Virus record (IMG/VR): IMGVR_UViG_3300039412_000446
Coordinates: 1 to 38,528 of that record
Length of the DNA stretch: 38,528 bases
Direction: 5' to 3' (one strand)
DNA from: a virus
This document shows positions 37,763 to 38,528 of the stretch, piece by piece. The notes beneath the pieces were generated by a model. The model searched no databases and was not told where the DNA came from. It saw only the letters and a list, made by a program, of their open reading frames with translations. Position 1 is the stretch's first letter. The number at the start of each line of letters is the position of its first letter. The position numbers and the translations under genes were made by a program.

Positions 37763-38528
37763 ATGATAAAAGGTTCGCATATGTCAATGGAATCGAGGGG
37801 GAAAATAAGTTTAGCTGGAATGGGGCGCAAGAATCATTTGGGCCACAAACATTCCGAAGTATCAAGAATAAAAATGAGCCTATCACGAATTGGAAAAAAG
37901 CAATCTGAAGAAACAAAGAAAAAACGAGGTAATACAATGAAGCAGAAATATGCTAATGGATTTGTTGGGGCAAAAGGCATGCATCATACGGAGGAATGGA
38001 AAAATTATATGAGTAAAATTTCGAGTTTGAACAGAGTTGGGAAAAAAGCTTCCCAAGAAACAAGATGGCGCATGAGTGTTTCTCATTTGGGTAAAAAATT
38101 ATCAGAAGCACAGAGGAAAAAAATGAGCATTAGCATGAAATTAAATGGTCATATGCCACCAATTCTCAAGGGAGAAAAAAATTCTCACTGGAAGGGTGGC
38201 GTAACCCCGCTTTATTTTTCTATTAGGGGCCTACGTGAAATGGACGAATGGCGCATTGCAGTATTTGAAAGAGATGGATATAAATGCTTGCGCTGCAAGG
38301 ATGATACTGGTGGGAATTTGAATGCTCACCATGTAAAGCCATTCATCCAAATATTAAATGAATACGGAGTCAAAAATATAGATGATGCGATTGCGTGTTT
38401 GGAGTTGTGGAGAATTGATAACGGTGTGACGCTTTGTAGTGATTGTCATAAGAAAGAGCACGCATATCGAATGGCGGAAGAGAAAGAAAGCCGTAGAACT
38501 TATATCGAGTTGCTAGAACGCATAGCAG
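37763..38528 (+). CDS. NUMOD3/HNH homing endonuclease, runs off the window end
   Basis: The frame starts at ATG 37763 with GCGGAG upstream and is still open at the last base (255 residues visible). Residues about 20-130 are repeated DNA-reading NUMOD3-type segments (HLGHKHSEVSRIKMSLS, RIGKKQSEETKKK, HLGKKLSEAQRKKMSIS). From about 170 an HNH nuclease domain follows: CLRCKDD, LNAHHVKPF, DNGVTLCSDCHKKEH, with the catalytic His pair and two zinc-binding CxxC pairs. It follows the tail sheath gene by 17 bases. Such genes insert beside conserved phage genes. Not an essential phage function. Confidence 0.85.
   Translation, partial: MIKGSHMSMESRGKISLAGMGRKNHLGHKHSEVSRIKMSLSRIGKKQSEETKKKRGNTMKQKYANGFVGAKGMHHTEEWKNYMSKISSLNRVGKKASQETRWRMSVSHLGKKLSEAQRKKMSISMKLNGHMPPILKGEKNSHWKGGVTPLYFSIRGLREMDEWRIAVFERDGYKCLRCKDDTGGNLNAHHVKPFIQILNEYGVKNIDDAIACLELWRIDNGVTLCSDCHKKEHAYRMAEEKESRRTYIELLERIA

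Overview
The window is part of a tailed-phage genome (free phage or prophage) of a contractile-tail (myovirus) type infecting a bacterium. The evidence is a contiguous head module (large terminase, portal, maturation protease, HK97-fold capsid protein) followed further along by a tail sheath. Genes use ATG/GTG/TTG starts and all three standard stops, sigma-70-like promoters are obvious, and most genes have a strong Shine-Dalgarno. An unusual number of these ribosome sites read AAAGGGGGA. I cannot name the host. The exported Thr-rich proteins recall surface proteins of poorly cultured bacterial phyla, but that is only an impression.

Region 1 (1-3121, minus strand) holds small accessory genes: a Cys-rich zinc-ribbon protein, a conserved phage protein beginning MSTRCQIGFYE, a DUF2786 protein and a DUF932 protein. 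They sit in short transcription units, three with near-perfect TTGACA-N17-TATAAT promoters and two ending in clear terminators. Region 2 (3122-3743) is a divergent control region. It contains a fourth near-consensus promoter, but on the plus strand. Its leader ends in a ribosome site and a nine-codon frame (MSHNINRMA) that looks like the missing N-terminus of the DUF932 gene on the other strand. A six-base inverted repeat (GGCCTA) lies at both ends of this cassette, and inverting it rebuilds an intact DUF932 gene with its promoter. A G-quadruplex-type run abuts the right breakpoint. This is the most interesting signal in the window: a possible promoter/start-codon switch.

Region 3 (3744-11098, plus) starts the rightward operon with large unrecognised proteins (one with an HEMMH metalloprotease-type motif), then two small paralogous genes. 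Region 4 (11095-20166) is the head module: terminase, a small coiled-coil protein, portal, two tandem-duplicated small genes (one a Com-like zinc finger), another zinc-finger protein, a maturation protease with a long Ala/Pro/Lys-rich extension, a presumed head decoration protein, and the major capsid protein with its own terminator.

Region 5 (20255-34878) mixes ordinary virion-type small proteins with four genes whose products carry N-terminal signal peptides, mucin-like Thr-rich linkers and carbohydrate-binding/LamG-like or DNRLRE-like domains. Exported proteins inside a virion gene cluster are unusual. A Vsr-like homing endonuclease with its own promoter interrupts this region. Region 6 (34920-38528) is the tail start: a tail protein that appears to be translated from a leaderless message, a 58-residue protein, the tail sheath, and a NUMOD3/HNH homing endonuclease running off the window end.

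The plus-strand genes are tightly packed, with many ATGA or TAATG overlaps, and probably form long late transcripts broken by terminators after the 83-aa zinc-finger gene, after the capsid gene and after the 118-aa virion gene. No tRNA, CRISPR array, integrase, invertase or reverse transcriptase was found.
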